NCBI GenBank assembly: GCA_963728045.1
Contig: CAVSIE010000002.1
Span: 558,001-622,000 of the forward strand
From: VRUE01 sp963728045
GTDB lineage: Bacteria; Actinomycetota; Thermoleophilia; Solirubrobacterales; 70-9
DNA length: 64,000 nt
Direction of reading: 5' to 3'
Below are positions 8,304 to 19,039 of this stretch, in pieces. The notes under the pieces are model-generated. The model did no database searches. It was not told the origin of the DNA and saw nothing but the letters and a program-made list of their open reading frames with translations. The number at the start of each line of letters is the position of its first letter. Within the stretch, counting starts at the first letter, position 1. Made by a program: the position numbers and the translations under genes.

Positions 8304-8726
8304 TCACAACACGGAACCCCAGATTCGGTCGAAGAGATCGCTGTCGAGCGGCACGAGCCAGACCTCGCGAATCCAGCGATGCTGAAGATCGACTCGGTAG
8401 ATGCCAATCGTCTGCCAAGAGACCTGCTTACCCGCCAGCACCGCGGTCCCCTCCACGAACTGGGCTACCGCCTCGCCTTCGACGATCACCTCGCCGGGAT
8501 GCAATTGCATCGTGTCGTTTGCGAGCTGGCGACGCCTTTCGAGGTAGTCGACCACTTGCCTGGTTCCACGATGATCGCCGGAGATCACGCTCTTGCCCGG
8601 CACATGCCAGACGATGTCAGTGGGAAGGAGCTCAAGAACCGGCTCGATCGGGCCGCCCGCGTACATCTCAGCCTGACGGCGGTGCAGCTCGTCTACCAGC
8701 TCTATAGGCGATGTGTCTACTGGCAT
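8304..8726 (-). CDS. SnoaL-like / NTF2-fold protein
   Basis: 140 residues with the short cone-shaped NTF2/SnoaL pattern: helical N-terminus (VDELHRRQAEMYAGG), then VWHVPGKSVISGDHRG and alternating strands to the end. Members are small hydrolases, isomerases or ligand-binding proteins; no catalytic residues can be assigned. It lies 12 bp downstream of the UvrA2 gene on the same strand and may be cotranscribed with it. Confidence 0.75.
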   Translation of the reverse strand: MPVDTSPIELVDELHRRQAEMYAGGPIEPVLELLPTDIVWHVPGKSVISGDHRGTRQVVDYLERRRQLANDTMQLHPGEVIVEGEAVAQFVEGTAVLAGKQVSWQTIGIYRVDLQHRWIREVWLVPLDSDLFDRIWGSVL

Positions 8727-8738
8727 TCCCGGTCCAGG

Positions 8739-11108
<2,370 letters not shown>

Positions 11109-11156
11109 GACTATGCGGCAGATAGAGAGAGGTTCATGCCGGCAAGGCTAGAGATC

Positions 11157-11543
11157 TCACATCCGCTCGAGGTATTCCCGTGCGAGCGGCTTCGGCGCCC
11201 GCGCCAGCCAGGCCTCAGCGATCACCTCCTCGAGATCAGCCGGCCCAATTCGATCGAGCCGGATCAGCACCGCCGCGTAACCATCGAAGTGGGCCGTGGT
11301 GAAAAAGACCTCAGGCTGATCGGCGAGCATCGCCTCCTTCGCAAAGAGATGCTCGACCCGCGCGCCGAGGACCGGGCCGTCGGGGGCAGCATCGCCGAGC
11401 TCCTGCAGCTCCGCATCGCGCAGCGGCCGCTCCCAGACGAACATCTTCCCCCTGACCTTCCAGGCGAGGTTGCCGTATGAAGTCCCCTCCTCCACCTCGG
11501 GCAGTGCCAGCGCAATCCGACGCACATCGTCCCAGCTCGTCAT
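11157..11543 (-). CDS. MmcQ/YjbR-family protein
   Basis: 128 residues of the small MmcQ/YjbR fold: MTSWDDVRRIALALPEVEEG, then GNLAWKVRGKMFVWE and a C-terminal LVxxAWxxxAPKxL-like segment (EVIAEAWLARAPKPLAREYL). Members are called DNA-binding-like but their function is not established. ATG 11543 was chosen because homology begins there; the frame stays open farther upstream without family similarity. It stands alone between UvrA2 and the divergent GNAT remnant. Confidence 0.8.
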   Translation of the reverse strand: MTSWDDVRRIALALPEVEEGTSYGNLAWKVRGKMFVWERPLRDAELQELGDAAPDGPVLGARVEHLFAKEAMLADQPEVFFTTAHFDGYAAVLIRLDRIGPADLEEVIAEAWLARAPKPLAREYLERM

Positions 11544-11582
11544 AGGAGAGCGACCGTAGCGCCTTGTGGTATCCACGTATCC

Positions 11583-11943
11583 ATGGCGATAGAGATCCGG
11601 CCCGCGACCGTCTTCGAGGACGTGAAGACGATGGTCGGGCCCAAACGGCCCGACGCCAACGTGTGCTGGCGCCTGAGCTACGGCGACGACGAGGTCGTGG
11701 GCTGGGCCGCCGCCGCGCCGCGCGCCGAGACGAGCTTCGCGCGCAACCGCAAGATCCCGCATGTCGATGACGCCCGCGATCGAGGGCTATCCGGTCGACA
11801 ACCGGGACGAGAAGGTCGACCTGACCATGGCCTACGTCGGCACGCGCGGGCTCTTCGAGCGGGCCGGGTTCACGAAGGCGGCCGACACCGACTCTGTGTT
11901 GAACGGCTTTCCTCGTGTGCTCATGCGGCTCGACCTGAGCTGA
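11583..11943 (+). pseudogene. GNAT acetyltransferase, internally deleted
   Basis: The N-terminal piece (MAIEIRPATVFEDVKTMVGP, KRPDANVCWRLS) and middle piece (YGDDEVVGWAAAAPRAETSF, ARNRKIPHVDD) are in one frame; the C-terminal piece (PAIEGYPVDN, AYVGTRGLFERAGFTKAADT, RVLMRLDLS) is in the next frame from about 11761. From the family pattern about 30 residues are missing between CWRLS and YGDDE, and a similar length, including the acetyl-CoA-binding RxxGxG/A loop, between HVDD and PAIEG. Without that loop the product cannot be active. The last 23 bases overlap convergent msrA. The extent of the missing parts is from memory of related proteins. Confidence 0.7.
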
Positions 11944-12421
11944 CGCCACCTGACCTCGGGAAGGGGGGCGTGCAACCTTCGGGGTAGCGTTGGAAGTAGT
12001 ACTGATCTTCGGCCTCGGCCCCCCAGAAGGGACCGGCCTTGCTGATCTCGGTCACGACCTTGCCGGGCCAGTGACCCGAGGCGTCGACGTCGGGGATCGT
12101 CTCCTCGGCCACCCGGCGCTGCTCGTCGGTCGTATAGAAGATCGCCGAGCGATAGGCGAAGCCGACGAGATCTTCACCAAGGTCGGGGCGGTGGACCTGG
12201 AAGAAGAACTCGAGTAGGTCCCGATAGGAGATCCGCTCCGGATCGAAGACGACCTCGACCGCCTCGGCGTGGCCAGAATTGTCCTCCTCCGTCGGGTTGT
12301 CGTTCTCGCCGCCGATCCACCCCACGCGGGTGGAGATGACTCCGTCGCGGTCGCGCAGCAGTTGCTGCATGACCCAGAAGCAACCCCCCGCGAGGATCGC
12401 GGTCTCGGTGTCGTCGCTCAC
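11921..12421 (-). CDS. msrA: Peptide methionine sulfoxide reductase MsrA
   Basis: 166 residues. It reduces methionine-S-sulfoxide in proteins using the catalytic cysteine of the family motif GCFW, here Cys14 in AILAGGCFWVMQQLL. The conserved GWIGGENDNPTEED, GHAEAVEVVFDP and YRSAIFYTTDEQ segments follow, with EDQYYFQRYP near the end. The normal GxEE after GCFW is changed to VMQQ, a common variant. The C-terminal tail extends slightly into the convergent GNAT remnant (11921-11943). Confidence 0.9.
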   Translation of the reverse strand: MSDDTETAILAGGCFWVMQQLLRDRDGVISTRVGWIGGENDNPTEEDNSGHAEAVEVVFDPERISYRDLLEFFFQVHRPDLGEDLVGFAYRSAIFYTTDEQRRVAEETIPDVDASGHWPGKVVTEISKAGPFWGAEAEDQYYFQRYPEGCTPPFPRSGGVSSGRAA

Positions 12422-12566
12422 GGCCCTTGTCCTTCCCTCGAAGTTCTTTGAGACTAGTCTCGGCAGGCCCGCCGATCAAACTGCATTGTCGAATCCGCGC
12501 TTCCCCGTTCGTCTCATGGGTAGAGGGGGCCTCAAAGGGAGCTCTCGTGGCCGAAGGAGAATCGAG

Positions 12567-12650
12567 ATGGGAAAGCTGATCGCGACAACGCAGGCCACCG
12601 TCGACGGCGTCATCGACCCGGTCGGCGAGTGGGTACAGCCGGACGGAGAC
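12567..12650 (+). pseudogene. RibD/dihydrofolate-reductase-like gene, N-terminal fragment
   Basis: A good ribosome-binding site (GAAGGAG, about 12553-12559) and ATG start 28 codons typical of RibD C-terminal/DHFR-like proteins (MGKLIATTQATVDGVIDPVG, EWVQPDGD). The frame then runs into DNA that is plainly the antisense of an ECF sigma gene. The rest of the gene has been removed by a deletion with its right edge at about 12650. Two intact relatives lie at 13471-14061 and 17283-17813. Confidence 0.7.
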
Positions 12651-13195
12651 CAGACCGCGGCCGCCGCCTCGGCGACGGTCAGCTCGTCGATCGCGACCAG
12701 CTCCAGCACAGCCCGCTCCGCTTCGGGAAGGCGGTCCATCGCCGCGTAGAGGCAGCGCGACTGGGCGGCGGCGTCGATCCGCGCGTCCATCCGCGCGGTG
12801 TCCTCCTCGTCCAGCAGGGCGCTGCCGCGAAACCGCTCCTCCCGCGCCCGCTCGCGACCGCGCCGACGGCGGTCGTTGGCGACGAGAGCACGAGCGATCC
12901 CATAGAGCCATCCCTTCGGCGTGCCGCGTCGCGGCCGGTAGCGGTGAGCCGAGTCGATCGCAGCGAGAAAGATCTCCGCGGTCAGGTCGGCTACTCGCTC
13001 GCGGTCGCCGACCCGGCGGGCGACGAACCGCTGCAGGGCCTCGACGTGCTCGCGGTAAAACGCCTCGAACAGGTCGGGATCGGTACCGATCCAGCGCAGC
13101 TGCTCGGCGCCGACGCCGCGCTCATGGGCGGCGGCCGCGCGCAGGCTGCGGCTGAGCGCACTCGGTGCTGTTGGCAACGCTTCCTCGATCTCCAT
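12651..13195 (-). pseudogene. ECF sigma factor, 3'-truncated
   Basis: An ECF sigma-70 factor with region 2 (DLFEAFYREHVEALQRFVAR, then VADLTAEIFLAAIDSAHRYR, GTPKGWLYGIARALVAND) and the first helix of region 4 (MDRLPEAERAVLELVAIDEL, TVAEAAAAV). After Val the frame enters the antisense of the RibD fragment and continues to 12476 with unrelated residues. The recognition helix that reads the -35 element is lost, so the protein should be non-functional. The same deletion removed both 3' ends of two formerly convergent genes. Confidence 0.75.
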
Positions 13196-13351
13196 GCCCG
13201 TTTATTGGTCGCGGGGGAGGAAAGCGTTACCGGCCCGCCGCCGCACCTAGAGGGCGGTCATGCCGCCACTGGGCGCAGTGGATCAGAGCCGTCCCAATAA
13301 GCAGATCGCCAGGCACTTCTCCCCCTTGGTCGCTGCTCAGGCTGCGGGTCG

Positions 13352-13373
13352 ACCGGTGACCATACCGACCGGT
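13352..13373. promoter_or_regulatory. Repeated ACCGGT sites upstream of the RibD-like gene
   Basis: The 275-bp space 13196-13470 holds no gene. Within it two GACCGGT words lie 16 bp apart (13351-13357 and 13367-13373), each containing a self-complementary ACCGGT. Spacing of about one and a half turns and position about 100 bp before a gene start could mean a regulator site. No promoter hexamers are clear, and chance is possible in GC-rich DNA. Confidence 0.25.
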
Positions 13374-13470
13374 CCCGCCCCTCCATGTACGTTCCTGTCG
13401 CGGGAGAAGCCGACTGTCTGCTTGCCCCCTGAGAAGCGAAAGCGCCCGCACAACGACAGGAGGAGAAACG

Positions 13471-14061
13471 ATGCCCAAGGTCACCGCAGACATGACGATC
13501 ACCCTCGACGGCTACGCCTCCGGCGAGGGCCAGAGTCGCGAGCGGCCGTTCGGCGATATGGATCCGGACCGCCTGCACGCATGGATGTTCGACCACGTCG
13601 ATGAAAACGCCGAGGAGAGAGCGGCGATTACCACGGCCGGGGCCTATGTGATGGGACGCAAGATGTTCGCTTCCGATCAGGGCGAGTGGGACCTCGATTG
13701 GCACGGCTGGTGGGGACCCAATCCTCCCTACCACGCACCGACGTTCGTCCTCTGCCACCGCCCGCGTCCTAGCATCGAGATGGAGGGCGGCACTATCTTT
13801 CACTTCGTCACCGAGGGGATCGACGCGGCGCTCGAGCGAGCCCGAGACGCCGCGGGCGAGAAGGACGTCTCGATCGCCGGCGGTCCCAGCGTCCTCAACC
13901 AGTACCTGGCGGCCGGCGCGATCGACGAGCTGCGGCTCCACGTCTCTCCTTTCGTCGCCGGCGGCGGCGAGCGGGTCTTCGCCGATGTCGGCGACCTCGA
14001 GCTGAAGCCCGTCTCCAGCCGCACCACGCCCCACGTCACCCACCTCGTTTACGGGCGATGA
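13471..14061 (+). CDS. RibD C-terminal / dihydrofolate-reductase-like protein
   Basis: 196 residues of the DHFR-like fold: MPKVTADMTITLDGYASGEG, then AGAYVMGRKMFASDQGEWD, and the NADPH-binding KDVSIAGGPSVLNQYLAAGA followed by IDELRLHVSPFVAGGGERVF. These stand-alone proteins resemble the reductase half of RibD but usually have unknown substrates. A clear ribosome-binding site (GACAGGAGGAG, about 13458-13468) supports the ATG. The cupin gene follows after 31 bp on the same strand. Confidence 0.85.
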   Translation: MPKVTADMTITLDGYASGEGQSRERPFGDMDPDRLHAWMFDHVDENAEERAAITTAGAYVMGRKMFASDQGEWDLDWHGWWGPNPPYHAPTFVLCHRPRPSIEMEGGTIFHFVTEGIDAALERARDAAGEKDVSIAGGPSVLNQYLAAGAIDELRLHVSPFVAGGGERVFADVGDLELKPVSSRTTPHVTHLVYGR

Positions 14062-14092
14062 GCGAGGGTCAGGGGTGTCATAGGATTGCGCC

Positions 14093-14494
14093 GTGCCATT
14101 CACGCTCAGGAACCTCAAGGAGGATCTGGAGGATGTCGGGTCCAACTTCGACGGCTCGCCGGACCTGGAGTTCCGCTTGGCGACCCAGGCGCTCGAGCTC
14201 GAGGAATCCGGCCTGGGCTACCAGCGCATCCCGCCCGGTTATCGCTTTCCGTACGGCCACACGCACAAGAAGCAGGAGGAGGTGTACGTGGTCCTGCGCG
14301 GGAGCGGGCGGATGAAGCTCGACGACGAGATCGTCGAGCTCAAGGAATGGGACGCGGTGCGCGTCCCGCCCGGCACGTGGCGAGGCTACGAGGCCGGGCC
14401 GGAGGGCCTCGAGATCCTCGTCATCGGCGCGCCCAATCTCGGCGAGGCTCCGCGCGAAGACGTCGATGGCCAGCGCGACTGGTGGGCTGACTAG
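14093..14494 (+). CDS. Cupin-domain protein
   Basis: 133 residues, one small beta-barrel. The first cupin motif PYGHTHKKQEEVYVVLRGSG gives two His and one Glu as probable metal ligands; the second motif is VRVPPGTWRGYEAGPEGLEI. GTG start at 14093, 31 bp after the RibD-like gene. Function cannot be assigned; metal-dependent isomerase, dioxygenase or binding protein are all possible. Confidence 0.8.
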   Translation: MPFTLRNLKEDLEDVGSNFDGSPDLEFRLATQALELEESGLGYQRIPPGYRFPYGHTHKKQEEVYVVLRGSGRMKLDDEIVELKEWDAVRVPPGTWRGYEAGPEGLEILVIGAPNLGEAPREDVDGQRDWWAD

Positions 14495-14601
14495 CGCCAG
14501 ATAGACGAGGAGGAGCAGTCTTCGCGGGTTGGCAGCTCGCGCTTCTCGCGACCGAACGCAGGTGGACCAGAGACGCCGTTTCGGGGTCTCCAAAAACGCG
14601 A

Positions 14602-14624
14602 AAACTCGCTTGATAAGCGGGTTT
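14602..14624 (+). terminator. Stem-loop after the cupin gene
   Basis: AAACTCGCTT (14602-14611), loop GAT, AAGCGGGTTT (14615-14624): ten pairs including one G-T, ending in three Ts on the plus strand. It lies about 110 bp after the cupin stop. The short T run makes it a weak intrinsic terminator candidate. A second short palindrome, CCCACTTGAGTGGG, is at 14672-14685. Confidence 0.4.
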
Positions 14625-14696
14625 CCGTCCCATAGCGGGGAGCGATTCGCTCTTATGGGTAACCGCGCCGTCCCACTTGAGTGGGCGACGAAGTCC

Positions 14697-14720
14697 AGCC
14701 TTCGACTAAGACCGAAGGCT
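14697..14720 (-). terminator. Stem-loop after the restriction operon
   Basis: AGCCTTCG (14697-14704) and CGAAGGCT (14713-14720) form an eight-pair stem with an eight-base loop, six bases beyond the stop of the GIY-YIG nuclease gene on the minus strand. No T run follows, so its role as terminator is inferred from position. Confidence 0.4.
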
Positions 14721-14725
14721 TAGGC

Positions 14726-15493
14726 TCATTCTTCAAGCTCCAGATGCTCGACATCCTCCTCCGTGAGCGCGTCCGGCTCCTCAGCAAGCAACTCCCCCAC
14801 CAGGGCTGAGACATCAATCGCCGCCGGATCCGGCAACGGCTCACCACTCGCTTCAGCGAAGCGCGACGCCGAAAGATAAGTGAGCCGAACCGCTTGAATC
14901 ACAAGGACTCGGCGCAGCCCATCCGAGACCTCCCCACGCTCACGCGCGACTGCCGCCAGCCGGGAGAGCGTCTCAGCGCGCCGTGCGATACGGACATCCG
15001 GATGGCGTCTCTCATCGAATGGCTCATCCGCAACGAGTGAATATCGGTAGGACTTCGGTAGCTCTACTAGAGGCGATACGGGCGGGATCTTCTCATTGAG
15101 AATCGCGCGAAAGCGCGAGCTACGAATTGCGCGCACATACGCCGAATACTCGACCTGATCGAGGCGAGCCTGTACTACCTCTTTGCTTTCGTTCTCAAGC
15201 TCCCAAAGAGGCCACATCTCCAACTCGGCCACCTCGAAAATATCAAGGACCCGCATTGCTACTGCGTCAGTGCGCTGGTTCGTTAGATGGCGGCGAATTC
15301 TCGTTCGAAGTCGCTCATTCGTTTGACCAACGTAGATGGGCTCACCGTCGTAGTCATAGAAGGCATAAACGCCGAAGTTGGCGTTTCCTATGACGCGCGA
15401 GTCATCATCGCTTTCGTTCAGCGCCACCTCGAGGAGGTTGCGGAACTCGCGCACCTGGGGCGATGGTAGATCGCTCCTTCGTGGCCGCGCCAT
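14726..15493 (-). CDS. GIY-YIG restriction endonuclease (Eco29kI-like)
   Basis: 255 residues. The GIY-YIG nuclease core is visible near the N-terminus: GVYAFYDYDGEPIYVGQTNE (41-60) followed by RLRTRIRRHL. It is directly coupled (one shared base, 15493) to a C5-cytosine methyltransferase and lies in the same operon as a Vsr endonuclease, so it is almost certainly the restriction half of a type II system. The Eco29kI family (CCGCGG) is the closest GIY-YIG restriction family I can name; the target here is not known. A C-terminal extension (about 170-255) is of unknown role. Base composition is less GC-rich than neighbouring genes. Confidence 0.8.
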   Translation of the reverse strand: MARPRRSDLPSPQVREFRNLLEVALNESDDDSRVIGNANFGVYAFYDYDGEPIYVGQTNERLRTRIRRHLTNQRTDAVAMRVLDIFEVAELEMWPLWELENESKEVVQARLDQVEYSAYVRAIRSSRFRAILNEKIPPVSPLVELPKSYRYSLVADEPFDERRHPDVRIARRAETLSRLAAVARERGEVSDGLRRVLVIQAVRLTYLSASRFAEASGEPLPDPAAIDVSALVGELLAEEPDALTEEDVEHLELEE

Positions 15494-16626
15494 CAGGCCG
15501 CAGCAACCAAAGAGCTTGGGGGAGACATTGCAACAGGAGCGACATAGTGCTCACAAAGCCATGCGATCACAGGAACGCATACGGCGTCGCCAAAACCAAA
15601 AAGCGCTTGATTACTGCGGGCGCTTAGCTGGAAATCAGGCGCCCCCATCAATCGCGCGTACTCGCGTGGCGTCATCCAGCGAACACGAGCCTTACCTTTT
15701 CCTGCCTCCACAAGCGCCTGCTTGCTGGACCCCCCCCGAGCCGTCCGCAAGCACCCGGCAATCCCGTCAGCCCTGATCTCCCACATAGCCGAGCCATCTC
15801 GAGTCCGGCGATACGCGGTTCTCCAAACGAGACGCCGGCTCTCTTTCAGCTTCTCCAAGCGCTTCGTCTGAATCGGGGAGAGGGAATCGACAAAGCGACC
15901 GAAGCGGCTCTCATCCCACCACGCATCTGAGTCCGGCGGAAGCCGCTCGACTACGGAGCGCAAGTTATCGGCGGCCGCGGGAAGCGACGGCAGCTCTCGG
16001 ACGTGCAAACGAGCCTCGGGCATGTCGCGCGCGAGCTGGCGCACCCAATCTGGACGGCTCGCGCTCTCCGTGTACGCATCTGCTGGCGCCGGCTCGCGAA
16101 GGCCGACGACGAACATCCGAGGCCGGCTCTGGGGCACAAAATGCCGCGCATCAATCGCGAGGAGGTCGCATGAGTAGCCAAGGCGGTTGAGCTCTCTCAC
16201 GGCGCCACGGAGATCACGGCCACCGTGGCTGGATGCGAACCCCAGGACGTTCTCCAACAGGACGACCGAGGGACGGCGATCCTCCATCTCCATCAGGACT
16301 CGAGCGAACTCCCAGAACATGCTCGAGCCCCCCTCTCCCTCGTCACGGGACACCGCCCCGGCGCCGAGGCCCTTGCGGTTGCCGGCGAGCGAAAGATCCG
16401 TACACGGGAAGGAGGCAGTCGCGATGTCGATCTCCGGAAGCGAATCGCCGCTGACGTCGCGAATGTCCCCCAGGACAAACTCCCCATCACCAAAATTCGC
16501 GACGTACATGTCGCGCTTGTCAGGCTCGATGTCGTTGGCCCAGGCAGTCTCGATATCGGCAGCCTGCAGGCCGAGTCGCATGAGGCCAATGCCCGCAAAA
16601 AACTCGGCCGCGCGAAGGGTGCCCAT
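15493..16626 (-). CDS. DNA (cytosine-5) methyltransferase
   Basis: 377 residues from ATG 16626, where the family begins (MGTLRAAEFFAGIGLMRLGL, AdoMet motif I). The catalytic Cys75 is in motif IV ASFPCTDLSLAGNR; motif VI is VVLLENVLGF (ENV 125-127); motif VIII is VPQSRPRMFVVG (166-170). Target recognition would be in about 195-290. The protein protects host DNA against the coupled GIY-YIG nuclease. The frame is open farther upstream but without similarity and across the end of vsr. Confidence 0.9.
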   Translation of the reverse strand: MGTLRAAEFFAGIGLMRLGLQAADIETAWANDIEPDKRDMYVANFGDGEFVLGDIRDVSGDSLPEIDIATASFPCTDLSLAGNRKGLGAGAVSRDEGEGGSSMFWEFARVLMEMEDRRPSVVLLENVLGFASSHGGRDLRGAVRELNRLGYSCDLLAIDARHFVPQSRPRMFVVGLREPAPADAYTESASRPDWVRQLARDMPEARLHVRELPSLPAAADNLRSVVERLPPDSDAWWDESRFGRFVDSLSPIQTKRLEKLKESRRLVWRTAYRRTRDGSAMWEIRADGIAGCLRTARGGSSKQALVEAGKGKARVRWMTPREYARLMGAPDFQLSARSNQALFGFGDAVCVPVIAWLCEHYVAPVAMSPPSSLVAAA

Positions 16627-16643
16627 AGCGGAAGAACCGTAAT

Positions 16644-17072
16644 TCAGGAAGCGGACAGCGCATCGCGCACGCGCGCTATGGCTTGCTCGATGGGCTCGTG
16701 CTCCCAGATTCGGATGACCTGCCATCCGTCGGCAGTCAGCGCCGCGGTCACGCGATGGTCGCGTTCCTGATTGCGACCGATCTTTGCCTCCCAATAGTCG
16801 CGATTACGGGTCGGCATTCGACAATGAGCAGGGCAGCCGTGCCAAAAACAGCCGTCGATGAAGACCGCGACCTTCTGACGAGTGAAGACGATGTCTGCCT
16901 TGGCCTTTGCGTCCACCCCTCTGACGATGAGGTCCTTGCGAAAACGCAGCCCAGAGGCGTGCAGCGCCCTTCGCAGATTGACCTCTGGCGCGGTGTCGAC
17001 GCGCCTATTGCCCTGCATGGCGCGACGGGTCGCGGAGTCTGAAGCGATCGGGGTCGACGGCAGCGACCTCAT
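16644..17072 (-). CDS. vsr: Very short patch repair endonuclease
   Basis: 142 residues. Vsr nicks at T:G mismatches that arise when 5-methylcytosine deaminates, limiting the mutations caused by the adjacent methylase. The core FIDGCFWHGCPAH with RNRDYWEAKI and the preceding acidic residue in KADIVFTRQKVAV match the family; N-terminal RRAMQGNRRVDTAPEVNLRR is also typical. It is first in a vsr-methylase-nuclease operon (17-bp gap to the methylase). Confidence 0.9.
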   Translation of the reverse strand: MRSLPSTPIASDSATRRAMQGNRRVDTAPEVNLRRALHASGLRFRKDLIVRGVDAKAKADIVFTRQKVAVFIDGCFWHGCPAHCRMPTRNRDYWEAKIGRNQERDHRVTAALTADGWQVIRIWEHEPIEQAIARVRDALSAS

Positions 17073-17152
17073 AAGCGCAACGCTGCCCAGCGAGAGCGCT
17101 TCAGCATCTCGATCCGCTAATCCCTAGGGCGGCCATTCAGTCACCCGTAAGG

Positions 17153-17201
<49 letters not shown>

Positions 17202-17282
17202 CGCCAGGGGTCCCGCTGGACTACGTGGGGCGCCGCGCTCGAATCCCAACGCGGCCGGCGCGTGCTGCGGCTAGTTGATCCT

Positions 17283-17813
17283 CTAGCCGCGCCGGCGGTA
17301 GCGCAAGTACACGGTCGCGCCGAACGTGCGGGTCTCGACCAGCTCGAGGTCGATGTGCACGTCCGGCGGGAAGTACGGCGTGCCGCCACCGACCACGATC
17401 GGGATGACGAACAGCTCGAACTCGTCGATCAGCCCGCGCCGCATGCATCCCGCCGCAAGGCCGGCGCCGCCGACCGCGATCCTCCGGTCCCCGAGCGCGG
17501 CGATCTCCTCCTCGAGCGTTCCCGTGGCCAGGCGGTTGCTGCCCTCGACGTTCGTCAGCGTGGTCGAGAACACGATCTTCTCGAGCGGGCGCCAGATCTC
17601 GGCGAACTCCGCCATCGTGGGGTCGGAGAACTCCTCGGCGTCCCACACGAGCATCGTCTCGTAGAGGCGCCGGCCGAGCAGTTGGGCGTCGATCGCGGCG
17701 ACCCGTTCGTTGTGGAACCGGTGCAGCTCCTGGCTGGGCGCCGCCCAGTCGAAGCTTCCGTCGGGTCCAGCGATGTAGCCGTCGGCCGACAGGCTCATGG
17801 AATAGGAGATCAC
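17283..17813 (-). CDS. RibD C-terminal / dihydrofolate-reductase-like protein
   Basis: 176 residues from GTG 17813, beginning VISYSMSLSADGYIAGPDGS, the usual N-terminus of this family. NADPH-binding segment is DRRIAVGGAGLAAGCMRRGL followed by IDEFELFVIPIVVGGGTPYF. An ATG at 17798 is possible but would cut the first strand. It is the only gene between the two copies of the tRNA-derived 49-bp repeat, so it may be cargo of a very small or much-reduced integrated element. Confidence 0.8.
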   Translation of the reverse strand: MISYSMSLSADGYIAGPDGSFDWAAPSQELHRFHNERVAAIDAQLLGRRLYETMLVWDAEEFSDPTMAEFAEIWRPLEKIVFSTTLTNVEGSNRLATGTLEEEIAALGDRRIAVGGAGLAAGCMRRGLIDEFELFVIPIVVGGGTPYFPPDVHIDLELVETRTFGATVYLRYRRRG

Positions 17814-17947
17814 GAGGACACAGTGAACCGCGTCGAGCCGACGGCCTTTTCGGGACCCCGCCGCAGTTGACCGTGGGCGGGCAGTTCTGCGCCAGCTTAG
17901 TACCCACTGAGTACCCGCCAGGGATTTGCCACGAGCGCCTAGACACG

Positions 17948-17972
17948 AAAAAGGCCCCATTTCCGGGGCCTT
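17948..17972 (-). terminator. Intrinsic terminator of the initiator tRNA
   Basis: On the minus strand an eight-pair stem (AAGGCCCC, loop of six, GGGGCCTT; 17972-17951) is followed by a run of five Ts, six bases after the tRNA 3' end. It is a textbook Rho-independent terminator. No equivalent follows the truncated tRNA copy at 17153. Confidence 0.85.
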
Positions 17973-17975
17973 CTC

Positions 17976-18052
<77 letters not shown>

Positions 18053-18093
18053 GCGGTCTGTCAATGCTAGCAACGCGGCTAGAGTGCCGGGAC

Positions 18094-19023
18094 ATGGCTG
18101 GGGATCCCCGCAAGGTCGCTGTCGTCGACGTCGGCACCAACTCGACTCGGCTGCTCGTCGCCGACGTCGATGGGCGCGTCTCCAAGCTCGAACGGCAGAG
18201 CCGGGTGACGCGGCTGGGGCGCGGGGTCGACCTCTCGGGCCAGCTCTCCAACGAGGCGGTCGAGGCTACCTGCGCGGCGATCGCCGACTACGTCTCGATC
18301 TACCGCGAGGCTGGCGCCGATGCTGTCGACGCGATCGCGACCAGCGCCGTCCGCGACGCCGCCAACGGCGAGGCCTTTATCGCCGAGCTGCGCGAGCGCT
18401 TCGCGCTCTCGGCCCGCGTCCTCGACGGCGCTGAGGAGGCGCGCCTCACCTACCTCGGCGCGACCTCCGAGCACCTGCCCACCGAGCCGACCGTGGTGAT
18501 CGACATCGGCGGCGGCTCGACCGAGCTGGTGGTCGGCGTCGGCGAGGAGATCGGCTTCCACGCCTCTCTGCAGGCGGGGGTCGTCCGCCACACGGAGCGC
18601 CACGTCGCGGCCGACCCCCCGACCGCGACCGAGCTGGAGGCGCTGGCCGCCGACGTCCGCGGCCTGATCGAGACCGCGATCGACGGCCAGCCCGAGGCCC
18701 GGGCCACAGCCGGGATCGCCGTCGCCGGCACCCCCACCTCTCTGGCCTCGATCGAGCTGGAGCTCGAGCCCTACGACCCCGCCCGCGTGCACGGGCACGT
18801 CCTCACCCTGGAGACGATCCAGCGGCTGCTCTCGCGGCTGGCCTCGGCCCCCCTCGCCGAGCGGGTCGAGATACGAGGCCTCCATCCCGACCGCGCCCCG
18901 ACGATCGTCACCGGCGTGGTCATCCTGGTCGAGGCGATGCGTGCGTTCGGGCTCGACCGGGTCGAGGTCTCCGAGCACGACATCCTCTATGGGGCAGCCC
19001 TCTCGCTCGCTTCCCGTGCCTGA
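18094..19023 (+). CDS. Ppx/GppA-family exopolyphosphatase
   Basis: 309 residues of the ASKHA phosphatase fold that hydrolyses inorganic polyphosphate or pppGpp. N-terminal ATP-type loop KVAVVDVGTNSTRLLVADVD, catalytic-region AIATSAVRDAANGEAF, and the second loop TVVIDIGGGSTELVVGVGEE are intact. It is the short form (N-terminal two domains only), common in actinobacteria. ATG 18094 was chosen because homology begins there; the frame is open upstream but crosses the tRNA gene. Polyphosphatase versus pppGppase cannot be decided. Confidence 0.9.
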   Translation: MAGDPRKVAVVDVGTNSTRLLVADVDGRVSKLERQSRVTRLGRGVDLSGQLSNEAVEATCAAIADYVSIYREAGADAVDAIATSAVRDAANGEAFIAELRERFALSARVLDGAEEARLTYLGATSEHLPTEPTVVIDIGGGSTELVVGVGEEIGFHASLQAGVVRHTERHVAADPPTATELEALAADVRGLIETAIDGQPEARATAGIAVAGTPTSLASIELELEPYDPARVHGHVLTLETIQRLLSRLASAPLAERVEIRGLHPDRAPTIVTGVVILVEAMRAFGLDRVEVSEHDILYGAALSLASRA

Positions 19024-19039
19024 CCACGGGTAATTACGC

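Noticed and set aside
17202..17240. Possible second tRNA built on the truncated copy at 17153
   Set aside because: The 5' side does not pair with the acceptor, and no D arm can be drawn; only the 3' part of the initiator tRNA is present.
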